From positions 186,001 through 250,000 of the forward strand of contig NZ_QJVD01000004.1 of assembly GCF_003219815.1 (NCBI RefSeq): a DNA stretch of 64,000 bases, given 5' to 3'. The position numbers and the translations under genes are program-made. Shown here in pieces: positions 25,296 through 33,310 of this stretch. The notes under the pieces were generated by a model that saw only the letters and a list, made by a program, of their open reading frames with translations, ran no database searches and was not told the DNA's origin. Positions within the stretch are counted from its first letter, which is position 1. Each line of letters starts with the position of its first letter. The DNA comes from Arthrobacter livingstonensis (GTDB lineage Bacteria > Actinomycetota > Actinomycetes > Actinomycetales > Micrococcaceae).

Positions 25296-26905
25296 GCCGG
25301 CACAGCGACGTGCGCACGGAATCGGCGTTGGCCCGCGAGCTGGCGGCGCTCAATGACGCCCGGGAATTGGGCGAGGGCCGGCTGGACGACGCCGCTCTCC
25401 AGCAGGTTTACGATGTTTTGGAGCGGGCCACCTCGCGGCGTTCGCTGAGCGCCGACCACACGGTGGTGGGGTTCTTTGGCGCGACGGGCAGCGGAAAGTC
25501 ATCCCTGTTCAATGCGGTGGCCGGCACCGATGCCGCTCGCGTGGCCGTCCGGCGCCCGACCACCAGCGAGCCGCTGGCCATGGTCTGGCAACCTGACGGC
25601 AGCGCGCCCCTGTTGGATTGGCTGGAGGTTTCTGAGCGCCGGGAGGGCGGGCCGGTGCCCGGGCTGACCGATGGGGGCGGCGGGCTGGTGCTGCTTGACC
25701 TGCCCGACTTTGACTCCGTGCAGCGCGCCCACCGCGAGACCGTGGAGCGGCTGGCGGGGCAGGTGGATGTCCTGGTGTGGGTGGTGGATCCGCAAAAGTA
25801 CGCGGACGCCGCGATCCACAACGACTTCATCCGTCCCTTTTCAGCCCACGCGGCCGTCACCCTGATAGTGCTCAACCAGGTTGACCGGCTGGCCATGTCT
25901 GAGGTTAAACCGGTGCTGGAATCGCTGTCCTCGATCTTGGACGGTGACGGGCTCGGCAAGGTGTCCGTGCTGGGCGTCTCGGCCGTGACCGGCGAAGGCG
26001 TGGACAAACTCCGCCGCGAGGTGGCCGCCGTCGTCAAGTCGAAGCAGGCGCAATCCGCCAGGCTGGCCGCGGATGTTGCTGTGGCCGCCGAACGGCTTGG
26101 CTCCGTGGCGGGAACCGGGAGCGCGGCCGGGATTCACCAGCAGGACCGGAAGGCGCTGGCTGCCGGGCTGGGAGAGGCTGTGCACGTGGAGACTGTGGTG
26201 TCAGCCGTGCGCACGTCCTACCGGCTGGAGGCCACGCGCCGGACCGGCTGGCCCGTGACACGGTGGGTCTCGCGGTTCCGGAAGGACCCGCTGCGCCGGC
26301 TGAGCCTGCGCCGGGAAGGGGCGTCGGAGGTGAACCGGACGTCCCTGCCTCCGGCGGGCCCGGCAGAGCAGGCACAGCTGGATTCGGCGGTTCGCGGTTT
26401 TGCCGATGCCGTCAGCGACGGCGCTTCCGGGCCTTGGCGGGCGTCGATCCGGGCGGCCGCGCGCAGCAACCGTGCCGCACTGCCGGAGGCGCTGGACCAG
26501 GCCGTCGCCTCGACGGATTTGAAGGCCAACACGCGCGCCTGGTGGTGGCCGGTGTTTTCGGTGATCCAGTGGCTGGCTCTGCTGGTGGCCGTGGGCGGGC
26601 TGGTGTGGCTGGGCGTACTGGCGGCACTGGGGTACTTCCAGATGCCCGTGCCGGAGGCTCCACGAGTGGAGGGCTGGCCGCTGCCCACACTGATGGTTGC
26701 GGCCGGACTGGTGGTGGGGATTTTCCTGGCCGTGACCTCGAGGTTCCTTGCCGCGGCCGGGTCGCGGGGGCGCGCAGCCGCGGCGCGCCGCCGGCTCCGC
26801 GACAGCGTTTCCGGCACGGCTGGGTCTTTGGTGGTGGATCCCGCGGAGGCCGAAATCGTGCGCCACCGGGCGTTCCAGGACGCCCTCGCCGCCGCCGGTG
26901 GGTGA
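25292..26905 (+). CDS. Dynamin-like membrane GTPase, second of a pair (YfjP-like)
   Basis: 537 residues. G1 GATGSGKSS at 63-71, G2-like RRPTTSEPL near 90, G3 DLPDFDSV near 133 and G4 NQVD near 195 are all present. Two strong hydrophobic segments near 415-440 and 465-485 would anchor it, with the GTPase domain in the cytoplasm and a short basic C-terminal helix. The upstream partner is a related but distinct GTPase with overlapping stop and start. Paired dynamin-like genes are known in actinobacteria (for example DynA/DynB of Streptomyces, which act at septa, and IniA/IniC of mycobacteria). Whether this pair is orthologous to either cannot be told from sequence alone. Confidence 0.83.
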   Translation: MSRHSDVRTESALARELAALNDARELGEGRLDDAALQQVYDVLERATSRRSLSADHTVVGFFGATGSGKSSLFNAVAGTDAARVAVRRPTTSEPLAMVWQPDGSAPLLDWLEVSERREGGPVPGLTDGGGGLVLLDLPDFDSVQRAHRETVERLAGQVDVLVWVVDPQKYADAAIHNDFIRPFSAHAAVTLIVLNQVDRLAMSEVKPVLESLSSILDGDGLGKVSVLGVSAVTGEGVDKLRREVAAVVKSKQAQSARLAADVAVAAERLGSVAGTGSAAGIHQQDRKALAAGLGEAVHVETVVSAVRTSYRLEATRRTGWPVTRWVSRFRKDPLRRLSLRREGASEVNRTSLPPAGPAEQAQLDSAVRGFADAVSDGASGPWRASIRAAARSNRAALPEALDQAVASTDLKANTRAWWWPVFSVIQWLALLVAVGGLVWLGVLAALGYFQMPVPEAPRVEGWPLPTLMVAAGLVVGIFLAVTSRFLAAAGSRGRAAAARRRLRDSVSGTAGSLVVDPAEAEIVRHRAFQDALAAAGG

Positions 26906-26929
26906 TCCCTGCCCGTCGAAACTTTGAGG

Positions 26930-27116
26930 TTCGAGATGATGACACTCTCGGGGACGGGTCCAGCCGCCGGCAGTGGTTGAGCCTGGCCGCGATGATGCCC
27001 GGCCCGGTGGGAGCTTCGAGATGATGACACCATCGGGGACGGTTCCAGCCGCCAGTAGTGGTTGAGACTGGCAGCGATGATGCCCGGCCCGTTGGGAGCT
27101 TCGAGATGATGACACC
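26930..27116. repeat. 85-bp tandem repeat, 2.2 copies
   Basis: Copies start at 26930, 27015 and 27100 with TTCGAGATGATGACAC; the third is truncated after about 17 bases. The two full copies differ at about ten positions. Each contains AGTGGTTGAG followed by GCGATGATGCCCGGCCC. Confidence 0.85.
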
Positions 27117-27159
27117 AGCGGACGTATGCGCCGGTAGCTTGGGCTGAATGCCGGTTGTG

Positions 27160-27214
27160 CTGGTGTTAGCTTCTGGACGGGTACCTGCAACGCCGATTTT
27201 GGAGCTAACACCAG
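27160..27214. repeat. 12-bp inverted repeat
   Basis: CTGGTGTTAGCT (27160-27171) and AGCTAACACCAG (27203-27214) are perfect complements 31 bases apart. The flanks GTG and TAC extend it imperfectly. It could be the ends of a small decayed element or a hairpin; no coding sequence lies between. Confidence 0.6.
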
Positions 27215-27317
27215 TACACGTGGATTCCGAGTCGCCGCGCCGGCCGCTGGTCGAGCATGATATTCAGGTGTCGCCGCTCGCAGATCCACACCCTCGCTCC
27301 GCGGCTTCGGGCCCTTA

Positions 27318-27356
27318 GGGCCCTTCGGCCGGGCCCTTCGGCCGGGCCCTTCGGCC
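27318..27356. repeat. 13-bp tandem repeat, 3 perfect copies
   Basis: GGGCCCTTCGGCC occurs three times head to tail (27318-27330, 27331-27343, 27344-27356). Partial copies flank it on both sides (GGGCCCTTA before, GGGCCCC after). Each unit can form a small hairpin. Confidence 0.9.
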
Positions 27357-27380
27357 GGGCCCCTCACGGTCGAGGGGCCC
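27357..27380. terminator. GC-rich hairpin, probable bidirectional terminator
   Basis: GGGCCCCTC (27357-27365) pairs with GAGGGGCCC (27372-27380) around a 6-nt loop. No T-run. It lies 25 bases before the stop of the minus-strand lipoprotein gene and faces the end of the GTPase operon. Confidence 0.55.
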
Positions 27381-27405
27381 CGAGCAACCCTAACGGGCTG
27401 TATCG

Positions 27406-28023
27406 CTAGTGTTCGCTCCAGCAGGCCAGGATGGTGGTGGCCATCTGATAGGCGAAATCGGCCCGTGTGATGTGGTTGACGCCAACGCTGGCGGCCAATT
27501 TCGTGGAGTCCACGTGCAGGGCGAAGTTGTCCTTGGCGAAGACCACGGTGCCGTCGGCTGACTGGTAGCCGGGGAGTCCCAGGTTGGACAGGCCCTTGAT
27601 GGGCGCGGCATCCAGCGATGCGGCCAGGGTCCTGGCGCCGGCGGTGGCAGCCTGGGCCGCGGGGAACACGTTGACGGACATGGCAAACGTTCCGTTCGGC
27701 AGCGTGTAGCTGCACGAGTACTGGGTGCCATTCCACGAGTCGGCGGTCTTCGGCACGGCGGAAAGGCCCAGGATCTTGGTGACGTTGTCTTTTGCTTCCG
27801 TGGAGCACACCATGGCCGCGGCGGCCGGAGGCGTTCCGGTCGCCTTGTCCGTGCCGGATTCCGTGCCATCAACGGTGCCGGTCTGGGAGCTGGCGGAACC
27901 CGATGCGATACCTTGCGACGCCGCCGGCGCCGGGGCGGCCGGCGCCGCAGCCTCCGCCGCGCAACCGCCCAGGAGGATGACTCCGAGGGCCAGTCCGGCC
28001 AGTGTTGGGTAGCGCTTGTTCAT
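27406..28023 (-). CDS. Secreted lipoprotein of unknown function
   Basis: 205 residues. A signal peptide with lipobox LLGGC puts the lipid-modified Cys at 21. A Ser/Thr/Ala/Gly-rich linker (22-70) follows, then a globular domain with two cysteines (VCSTEAKDN near 73 and YSCSYTLPNG near 105) and a third near the C-terminus (ILACWSEH). The layout resembles small actinobacterial lipoproteins of the DUF3558/sensor type, but I cannot assign a family. It is the last gene of a minus-strand cluster encoding a CHRD protein, a sortase and a cupredoxin-like lipoprotein. Confidence 0.8.
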   Translation of the reverse strand: MNKRYPTLAGLALGVILLGGCAAEAAAPAAPAPAASQGIASGSASSQTGTVDGTESGTDKATGTPPAAAAMVCSTEAKDNVTKILGLSAVPKTADSWNGTQYSCSYTLPNGTFAMSVNVFPAAQAATAGARTLAASLDAAPIKGLSNLGLPGYQSADGTVVFAKDNFALHVDSTKLAASVGVNHITRADFAYQMATTILACWSEH

Positions 28024-28062
28024 TGCCTTGCCTTCCTCTTGATGGCTGGAATTACATGCCTG

Positions 28063-28473
28063 TCAGCGCACTGTCAGAACGCCGTGCATGCCGGCGCCGC
28101 CGTCGCTGTGAAACGGATAGCTGCCGGGCTTGCCAGGGGCCTTGAAGGTGGCCATGGCACCGGCGGGGACCTTGACGGTGAAGCTGCCGTCGTCGGAGGT
28201 GACGGTGTACGCGGCGCTGTCCATGTTCATCACGGTGACCATGGAACCGGCCGGCACCGGGGCCGCGTCACGGTAGGCGCCTGATTCAATGTGGATCATT
28301 CCGGCCATGGCATCCCCCGACGCTGTCATGGCTGGCATGGGGGCAGCGGAAGCAGCGGCGGCCGGTGCCGCTGAGCCCTGGCTGGTGCCTGCCGGTACCG
28401 CCATGCTGCAGCCACCCACGCCCAGCATGGCGGCCAGGGCCGTGGCCGCAATCAGATTTCCTTGCTTGTTCAT
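28063..28473 (-). CDS. Cupredoxin-like lipoprotein with degenerate copper site
   Basis: 136 residues from ATG 28473; the open frame extends upstream over the sortase stop, but this start begins a proper signal peptide (MNKQGNLIAATALAAMLGVG) with lipobox Cys22. After an Ala/Met/Ser-rich linker (23-58), the last 75 residues have the plastocyanin/amicyanin-like pattern: VPAGSMVTVMNMD, VTSDDGSFTVKVPAG and YPFHSDGGAGMHGVLTV. The usual type-1 copper ligands would be a His before TVTSDDG and Cys and His in the FHC..H..M loop. Here these read Ala-Tyr, Ser and Gly, with only the Met kept. It therefore probably does not bind copper as a blue-copper site. It lies 82 bases after the sortase gene. Confidence 0.82.
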   Translation of the reverse strand: MNKQGNLIAATALAAMLGVGGCSMAVPAGTSQGSAAPAAAASAAPMPAMTASGDAMAGMIHIESGAYRDAAPVPAGSMVTVMNMDSAAYTVTSDDGSFTVKVPAGAMATFKAPGKPGSYPFHSDGGAGMHGVLTVR

Positions 28474-28555
28474 GTTTTTCCTATCCCAAGAAATATTTGC
28501 TCGGGCCGGGGCCCTGCCGCTGGTGCGATGGGCGACTGCTACGGACATGTCGTTG

Positions 28556-29290
28556 CTAAGATTTGTGGCTGGAGACCAGGTGGCCGTAGACCACGATGTT
28601 CTCGGTGTATTCGCCGGAAGCCGCGTCAAAACCGCCACAGGTGATGAGCCGAATTTCGGCGCGGTTCGTATTGCCGTAGACCGCCAGAGTGGGAAATGTT
28701 GCTTTTTTGACCTCTGCGAGCTTGTCGACCTGGAAGACGGCCACGGTGTGGTCGGCCCGCACCACGGAGAACTGCTGTCCAGGCTTCATCTCGTGCAGCC
28801 GGAAGAACAGGCCTTCATTCGATGCGAGATTGTTGACGTGGCCGAGGATGACGGCCGGGCCCAGCTGACCTGGCGTGGGCGAGTACTTGTACCAGCCGCC
28901 GGGATCGCCCGGCTGTCCGCCGGGGACGTCCATGCTCCCGTCGGCCGCCTGGCCCAGTGGCACCAGCCCCGTGTTGATGCCAACTGCGGGCACCTGCAGG
29001 CTAACCGGCACGGAGGCCGGCATGATGGGACCGGACGTCGCCGGCTTGGCCGGCTTTTTCGGTGCGGCCGGTGTGGTTGGGGTTGCCAGGGGAAGGGCGG
29101 AAGGTGAGACGTCCGGCGTCGGGCTTGCCGTGGCCGGAGCAGAAGCAACCATCGTGGAGGACGGTGCCGGTGCCGCGGCCGGCGCCCCTTGCGGGGCGCA
29201 GGCCGCGGCGCCGAAAGCAATGCCGGTGAGCAGGACGCCGGCCGCCGCGGAGGCGGTGAGGCGCCCGCGGCGGCTGGTGTGCTTATTCAT
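28556..29290 (-). CDS. Class F-like sortase
   Basis: 244 residues. A signal or anchor segment (about 10-30) with a possible but weak lipobox Cys31 precedes a Pro/Ala/Ser-rich linker (32-88) and a sortase domain (about 90-240). Catalytic His151 is in AVILGHVNN and catalytic Cys218 in EIRLITCGGFD. The C-terminal strand reads YTENIVVYGHL. Class F enzymes normally show an Arg shortly after the Cys (often in HYRDN); here that stretch is EYTEN and no Arg occurs after Cys218. Sortases cut a sorting signal and join proteins to the cell wall or other acceptors. The likely substrate is the CHRD protein encoded just upstream, 16 bases away. Confidence 0.88.
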   Translation of the reverse strand: MNKHTSRRGRLTASAAAGVLLTGIAFGAAACAPQGAPAAAPAPSSTMVASAPATASPTPDVSPSALPLATPTTPAAPKKPAKPATSGPIMPASVPVSLQVPAVGINTGLVPLGQAADGSMDVPGGQPGDPGGWYKYSPTPGQLGPAVILGHVNNLASNEGLFFRLHEMKPGQQFSVVRADHTVAVFQVDKLAEVKKATFPTLAVYGNTNRAEIRLITCGGFDAASGEYTENIVVYGHLVSSHKS

Positions 29291-29306
29291 GGAAAATCAG
29301 GCCCCG

Positions 29307-30101
29307 TCAGTTCGACGCGGTCTTCTTGCGGCGCAGGGCCACAAAAGCACCGGTGGCGAGTACCAATGCCCCGGCTCCCGCGAACAGTCCAAGCTCCGGC
29401 GACGTGCCGGTGCTGGTCTGGGCAACAGCCTGCGTCACACCCGTGCCGGGCGCCCCACCGGGCATGGCGCCCATCTGGGACACTGCAAGGGTGCCGCATA
29501 GTGCCGGTGAGGTGGCGGCCAGCGGCAGGCTCGGAACCAGGTCGCTCCTTTCCTTCTGGGCTGCGGCCGGCAGGGTTGCCGGGTCCAGCCCGTGGACCAC
29601 CACAACGCCCGTCCCCGCCTTCAGGGAGGCGACCGTTGCGGCGTTCATGGTGAACGTGCGCTCATATGAGTACGCAGCGCCCATGCCTGCCACCTTCAAG
29701 TCCAAGGCGGCCTTGTCGCTGGTGTCGCCACTGCTGGAAAGCGTGGTGCCGATCTTGCCGTAGGCGGCGCCGCCTTCGGTGGTGCTGATGACCCCGTCCT
29801 TGCTGGTGTCGGCAGCCGGAGTCGGGCAGGTGCCCATCCCATCGATGTGGATGTGCTGTACGTGCGGGTAAGGCGCACCGTTGAACGTGGCAGCGAGGCC
29901 GCTGACGTTTTCGGTGACCGTTGCCTGGTCCCCGGTCAGGGAGATCATGACGCTGCCGGTGGCATTGCTGCCGTTAACGGCGCCAAGGTTGGCCTGGTAG
30001 GTGGTGGTTCCACCGTCGGCGGCCATGGCACCGGCACCCGAAAGGGACAGTGCGGCGAGGGCGAGGGCCGGTGCAATCAGGAATGCAGATTTCTTATACA
30101 T
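29307..30101 (-). CDS. CHRD-domain surface protein with C-terminal membrane anchor
   Basis: 264 residues from ATG 30101, which has AGGAGA 9 bases upstream; an ATG at 30119 contains that site and is less likely. A signal peptide (1-28, cut after AMA) precedes a CHRD domain (about 30-140, with YQANLGAVNGS and HVQHIHIDGMG) and a second half with a conserved-looking VVVVHGLDP near 182. The tail has a hydrophobic segment then LRRKKTASN, the layout of a sortase substrate. No canonical LPXTG precedes the segment; the stretch TSTGTSPELG is the only candidate. The sortase gene starts 16 bases downstream. The protein is probably exported and held at the cell surface. Confidence 0.85.
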   Translation of the reverse strand: MYKKSAFLIAPALALAALSLSGAGAMAADGGTTTYQANLGAVNGSNATGSVMISLTGDQATVTENVSGLAATFNGAPYPHVQHIHIDGMGTCPTPAADTSKDGVISTTEGGAAYGKIGTTLSSSGDTSDKAALDLKVAGMGAAYSYERTFTMNAATVASLKAGTGVVVVHGLDPATLPAAAQKERSDLVPSLPLAATSPALCGTLAVSQMGAMPGGAPGTGVTQAVAQTSTGTSPELGLFAGAGALVLATGAFVALRRKKTASN

Positions 30102-30232
30102 CGTAAAGATTCTCCTCATCTAGGTGACGGCCCATCTTCGGGACGTCAAAGGTGATTCGGAGCACTCTGGCAGGCGGATTGGCAAAAACTGAAACTCTTT
30201 TGTGATTGGGCCCGTTTCGGGTGGTCGGGACC

Positions 30233-30763
30233 CTACCCCATCGCGTCGCGGCACTTGAGCAGCGTGCGCAGGTTGCGGGTCGTCGTCGTGCTTTTGTATT
30301 TCGCCTTGGCGGACAACTTGCTGAAGGGTGAGTCCAGCGTGCCGCCGGCCGGTGCCAGCCAGGCGAGGGCTTCCGGGCTGAGCCTGGCCAGTTCGACGCC
30401 GGCCAGCTCGCCTCCCAGCGTCGCCAGCTCGTCTAGGATGGCCGGATCGGAGGCGAGCGTGACGTAGCTGTGCTGCTCCTTGTTGTCAGCCGGGTAGGGG
30501 CAGGCCTCGATGATGGCCGCGAGCCGCGCCTGGTCCAGGACCACCACCCAGGCGTCGTAGCCGAAGTTGTCCCGCAGGCAGCCTTCCACCAGCGTTTTCA
30601 GTTCCGCGGCCGGGGCGTCAGCTGCACACACAAAGTTGCCGGAGGCGAGCAGTGTTTTAACGCCGGCGATGGGCAGGGTCTCGAGGGCAAGCCGGAGATC
30701 GGCCATCTTGATGTTGATGCCGCCCACGTTGATGCCGCGCAGGAACACCGCGTAGTTTGTCAT
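30233..30763 (-). CDS. DUF1697 domain protein
   Basis: 176 residues, normal for the family. The N-terminus YAVFLRGINVGGINIKMADL and the ASGNFVC segment near 40 are the diagnostic DUF1697 stretches; the C-terminal part has KLSAKAKYKSTTTTRN. The function of the family is not established. On the minus strand a TAGTGT box (30775-30770) ends 7 bases before the ATG, so translation is probably leaderless. It stands alone between the CHRD cassette and the IclR regulator. Confidence 0.93.
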   Translation of the reverse strand: MTNYAVFLRGINVGGINIKMADLRLALETLPIAGVKTLLASGNFVCAADAPAAELKTLVEGCLRDNFGYDAWVVVLDQARLAAIIEACPYPADNKEQHSYVTLASDPAILDELATLGGELAGVELARLSPEALAWLAPAGGTLDSPFSKLSAKAKYKSTTTTRNLRTLLKCRDAMG

Positions 30764-30787
30764 GGGAAAACACTACCGGCCCCGGTT

Positions 30788-30854
30788 CTGTGTTGCAGAT
30801 AATGGACCGAATTCCCCTAAAATGGGGCATTTTCGTCCAACGTCTGCAACATAG
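30788..30854. terminator. Long stacked hairpin upstream of the DUF1697 gene
   Basis: Imperfect 20-nt arms (30788-30807 and 30835-30854, 16 of 20 paired) with an inner CCCC/GGGG stem and flanking CGAA/TTCG. It lies 24 bases after the end of the minus-strand IclR gene, so it probably ends that transcript. Its inner part matches the hairpin at 5783-5853 in layout (GGA, CGAA, small stem, ATTTTC, TCC). Confidence 0.6.
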
Positions 30855-30878
30855 ATCCCAGGTGCGTAGCGCGGCGGG

Positions 30879-31598
30879 CTATTCCGCCGTCTTGCGCAGG
30901 GCCTCCGTCAGGATGCGGGAGGCATTGCATACGATCTCGGCGTGCAGGCGCCCGGGCTGGCGGGTGAGGCGCTCGATCGGGCCGGAGATGGAGACGGCGG
31001 CAATCACTCGGCCGGACGGTCCGCGCACCGGGGCTGAAACGGACGCAACCCCCGGCTCACGTTCGCCCAGGCTCTGGCCCCAGCCCCGGCGTCGAACGCC
31101 GGCAAGAACGGTGGGGGTGAAACGGGCGTTGTGCAGGCCCTCGAGCAGGCGTTCGTGATCTTCCCAGGCGAGCAGGACCTGCGCGGCGGAACCGGCCTTC
31201 ATAGTCAGTTGGGTGCCCACGGGAATGGTGTCGCGCAGGCCGATGGGGCGCTCGGCGGAGGCAACGCACACGCGCGAATCACCCTGGCGGCGGAAGATCT
31301 GGGCACTTTCGCCGGTGGAATCGCGCAGCTGGAGCAAAACGGGGCCGGCGGCCGCAATCAGCCGGTCCTCGCCCGCAGCCGAAGCGAGCTCCACCAGGCG
31401 GCTGCCCAGCACAAAACGCCCCTGCATGTCCCGGCTGACCAGCCGGTGATGTACCAGGGCAAGTGCCAACCTGTGCACGGTGGGACGGGCCAAACCGGTG
31501 GCCGCGACGAGCTGCGCCAGGGTGGTGGGGCCCGCCTCAAGTGCATCAAGCACAAGGGCCGCTTTATCGATGACGCCAACGCCGCTAGAATTGTCCAT
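30879..31598 (-). CDS. ndgR: IclR-family regulator of leucine genes (NdgR/LtbR-like)
   Basis: 239 residues from ATG 31598, matching the length of NdgR/LtbR. The winged helix (about 8-65) reads VIDKAALVLDALEAGPTTL and ATGLARPTVHRLALAL; the IclR ligand domain follows (about 80-239, with AERPIGLRDTIPVGTQLTMK). It is divergent from leuC, as in Streptomyces and Corynebacterium, where this regulator controls leuB and leuCD. The inverted repeat at 31613-31629 lies just upstream of a -10-like CAATAT (31610-31605) that ends 7 bases before the ATG, so autorepression of a leaderless mRNA is likely. Gene name given by context and similarity. Confidence 0.88.
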   Translation of the reverse strand: MDNSSGVGVIDKAALVLDALEAGPTTLAQLVAATGLARPTVHRLALALVHHRLVSRDMQGRFVLGSRLVELASAAGEDRLIAAAGPVLLQLRDSTGESAQIFRRQGDSRVCVASAERPIGLRDTIPVGTQLTMKAGSAAQVLLAWEDHERLLEGLHNARFTPTVLAGVRRRGWGQSLGEREPGVASVSAPVRGPSGRVIAAVSISGPIERLTRQPGRLHAEIVCNASRILTEALRKTAE

Positions 31599-31612
31599 GT
31601 AATGATATTGAC

Positions 31613-31629
31613 GTCTCATTATGTGAGAT
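31613..31629. promoter_or_regulatory. Probable NdgR/LtbR operator between the regulator gene and leuC
   Basis: GTCTCA-TTATG-TGAGAT, sharing TCTCA-N5-TGAGAT with the site at 3375-3391 before leuB. It overlaps the region upstream of the -10 of the regulator gene and precedes leuC by 126 bases. Confidence 0.65.
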
Positions 31630-31754
31630 GCAAATCGACGGGCTGGCTTCTGCGCCAGCAACGCTGGAACAGTGGACACATACAAACCACCGAGCGCCGC
31701 GTCCGACCCCAATTCCACGGGCGGGCCGGGCTCAACTGATGAAGGGAGCTGGCC

Positions 31755-33299
31755 GTGACCGAGGCAACCACACCCGACGCACAGGGCTCAGCACAGGTGC
31801 CGGCGGTATCCGCGACGGCGCCGCGCCGTGCAGCGAAGACGCTGGCCGAAAAAGTTTGGCGCGACCACGTGGTCAAGCAGGGTGAAGGCGACGGCGACGC
31901 CGCCCAGCCCGACCTTCTCTACATCGACCTTCATCTGATCCACGAAGTCACGTCCCCGCAGGCTTTCGAGGGGTTGCGCCTGGCCGGTCGCCCGCTGCGC
32001 CGCCCGGACCTGACCATCGCCACCGAGGACCACAACACGCCCACGCTGGACATTGACAAGCCCATCGCGGACCTGACCAGCCGAACGCAGATCCAGACGC
32101 TGCGCAACAACTGCAAGGAATTCGGCGTCCGCCTACACTCCCTGGGCGACGCCGAACAGGGCATCGTCCACGTGGTGGGCCCGCAGCTGGGCCTGACCCA
32201 GCCCGGCATGACGGTGGTCTGTGGCGACTCGCACACCTCAACCCACGGTGCCGTCGGCGCGCTGGCGTTCGGCATCGGCACCTCCGAGGTGGAGCACGTC
32301 ATGGCCACCCAGACCCTTCCGCTGAAGCCGTTCCGGACCATGGCCATCAACGTCGAGGGCACGCTGCGCCCCGGCGTCAGCTCCAAGGACATCATCCTGG
32401 CCATCATCGCCAAGATCGGCACCGGCGGCGGCCAGGGCTACGTCCTGGAATACCGCGGATCCGCCATCCGGGCCCTGTCCATGGACGCCCGCATGACCAT
32501 CTGCAACATGTCCATCGAGGCGGGCGCCCGCGCCGGCATGATCGCCCCGGACGAGACCACCTTCAAGTTCCTCAAGGACCGCCCGCACGCACCGCAGGGC
32601 GCGGACTGGGACAACGCCGTCGAATACTGGAAGTCGCTGGCCACCGAGGACGACGCCGAATTCGACGCCGAAGTGTCCCTGGACGCCAACACGCTCGAAC
32701 CGTTTGTCACTTGGGGCACCAACCCGGGGCAGGGCGTTTCCCTGAACGACGCCGTTCCCTCACCTGAGGACTTCGGCGACGAGAACGCGAAGGCCGCCGC
32801 CGAGCGCGCCCTGGCCTACATGGACCTGGAAGCCGGCACGCCGATGAAGGACATCCGCGTCGACACCGTATTCCTGGGCTCCTGCACGAACTCCCGCATC
32901 GAGGACCTGCGCGCTGCCGCGGACATCATCCGCGGGCGCGAAAAGGACCCCAACATCCGCATGATGGTGGTCCCCGGCTCCGCCCGCGTCCGCCTGGAAG
33001 CCGAGGCCGAGGGCCTGGACCAGGTATTCCTGGACTTCGGTGCCGAGTGGCGCTTTGCCGGCTGCTCCATGTGCCTGGGCATGAACCCGGACCAGCTGGA
33101 ACCGGGCGAGCGCTGCGCGTCCACGTCCAACCGCAACTTCGAGGGACGTCAGGGCAAGGGCGGCCGGACACACCTGGTCTCGCCCGTCGTCGCCGCGGCA
33201 ACGGCAGTGCGCGGCACCCTCAGCTCGCCGTCGGACCTCGAACCGGCCGGCACTGTGGCTGCCCGCGCCGGGGCCACATCCGCAAGCAACGTAGCGTAA
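31755..33299 (+). CDS. leuC: 3-isopropylmalate dehydratase, large subunit
   Basis: 514 residues from GTG 31755, preceded by GAAGGGAG. It isomerises 2-isopropylmalate to 3-isopropylmalate together with LeuD, using a 4Fe-4S cluster. Cluster cysteines are visible in [15 protein letters not shown] near 378 and GCSMCLGMN near 440; [20 protein letters not shown], kept as [13 protein letters not shown], marks the aconitase fold near 157. An Ala-rich N-terminal extension of about 30 residues precedes the conserved [13 protein letters not shown]. leuD follows after 11 bases, so the two are one operon. Confidence 0.96.
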   Translation: MTEATTPDAQGSAQVPAVSATAPRRAAKTLAEKVWRDHVVKQGEGDGDAAQPDLLYIDLHLIHEVTSPQAFEGLRLAGRPLRRPDLTIATEDHNTPTLDIDKPIADLTSRTQIQTLRNNCKEFGVRLHSLGDAEQGIVHVVGPQLGLTQPGMTVVCGDSHTSTHGAVGALAFGIGTSEVEHVMATQTLPLKPFRTMAINVEGTLRPGVSSKDIILAIIAKIGTGGGQGYVLEYRGSAIRALSMDARMTICNMSIEAGARAGMIAPDETTFKFLKDRPHAPQGADWDNAVEYWKSLATEDDAEFDAEVSLDANTLEPFVTWGTNPGQGVSLNDAVPSPEDFGDENAKAAAERALAYMDLEAGTPMKDIRVDTVFLGSCTNSRIEDLRAAADIIRGREKDPNIRMMVVPGSARVRLEAEAEGLDQVFLDFGAEWRFAGCSMCLGMNPDQLEPGERCASTSNRNFEGRQGKGGRTHLVSPVVAAATAVRGTLSSPSDLEPAGTVAARAGATSASNVA

Positions 33300-33310
33300 G
33301 GAGCTCATCC

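Larger units (their letters stand above)
26906..27405. other. Repeat-rich intergenic spacer
   Basis: 500 bases between the convergent GTPase and lipoprotein genes without a credible gene. It holds four kinds of repeat in a row: two and a bit copies of an 85-bp unit, a 12-bp inverted repeat, three copies of a 13-bp GC-rich unit and a terminator-like hairpin. No integrase, transposase or target duplication is seen. Confidence 0.7.

Noticed and set aside
27160-27214. Ends of an insertion sequence or MITE
   Set aside because: Only 12-bp complementary ends with no target duplication and no transposase; kept as an inverted repeat only.
26201-27808. 535-codon minus-strand frame spanning the GTPase 3' end and the repeat-rich spacer
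   Set aside because: It crosses convergent genes and repeats, with Pro/Arg/His-rich shadow composition.
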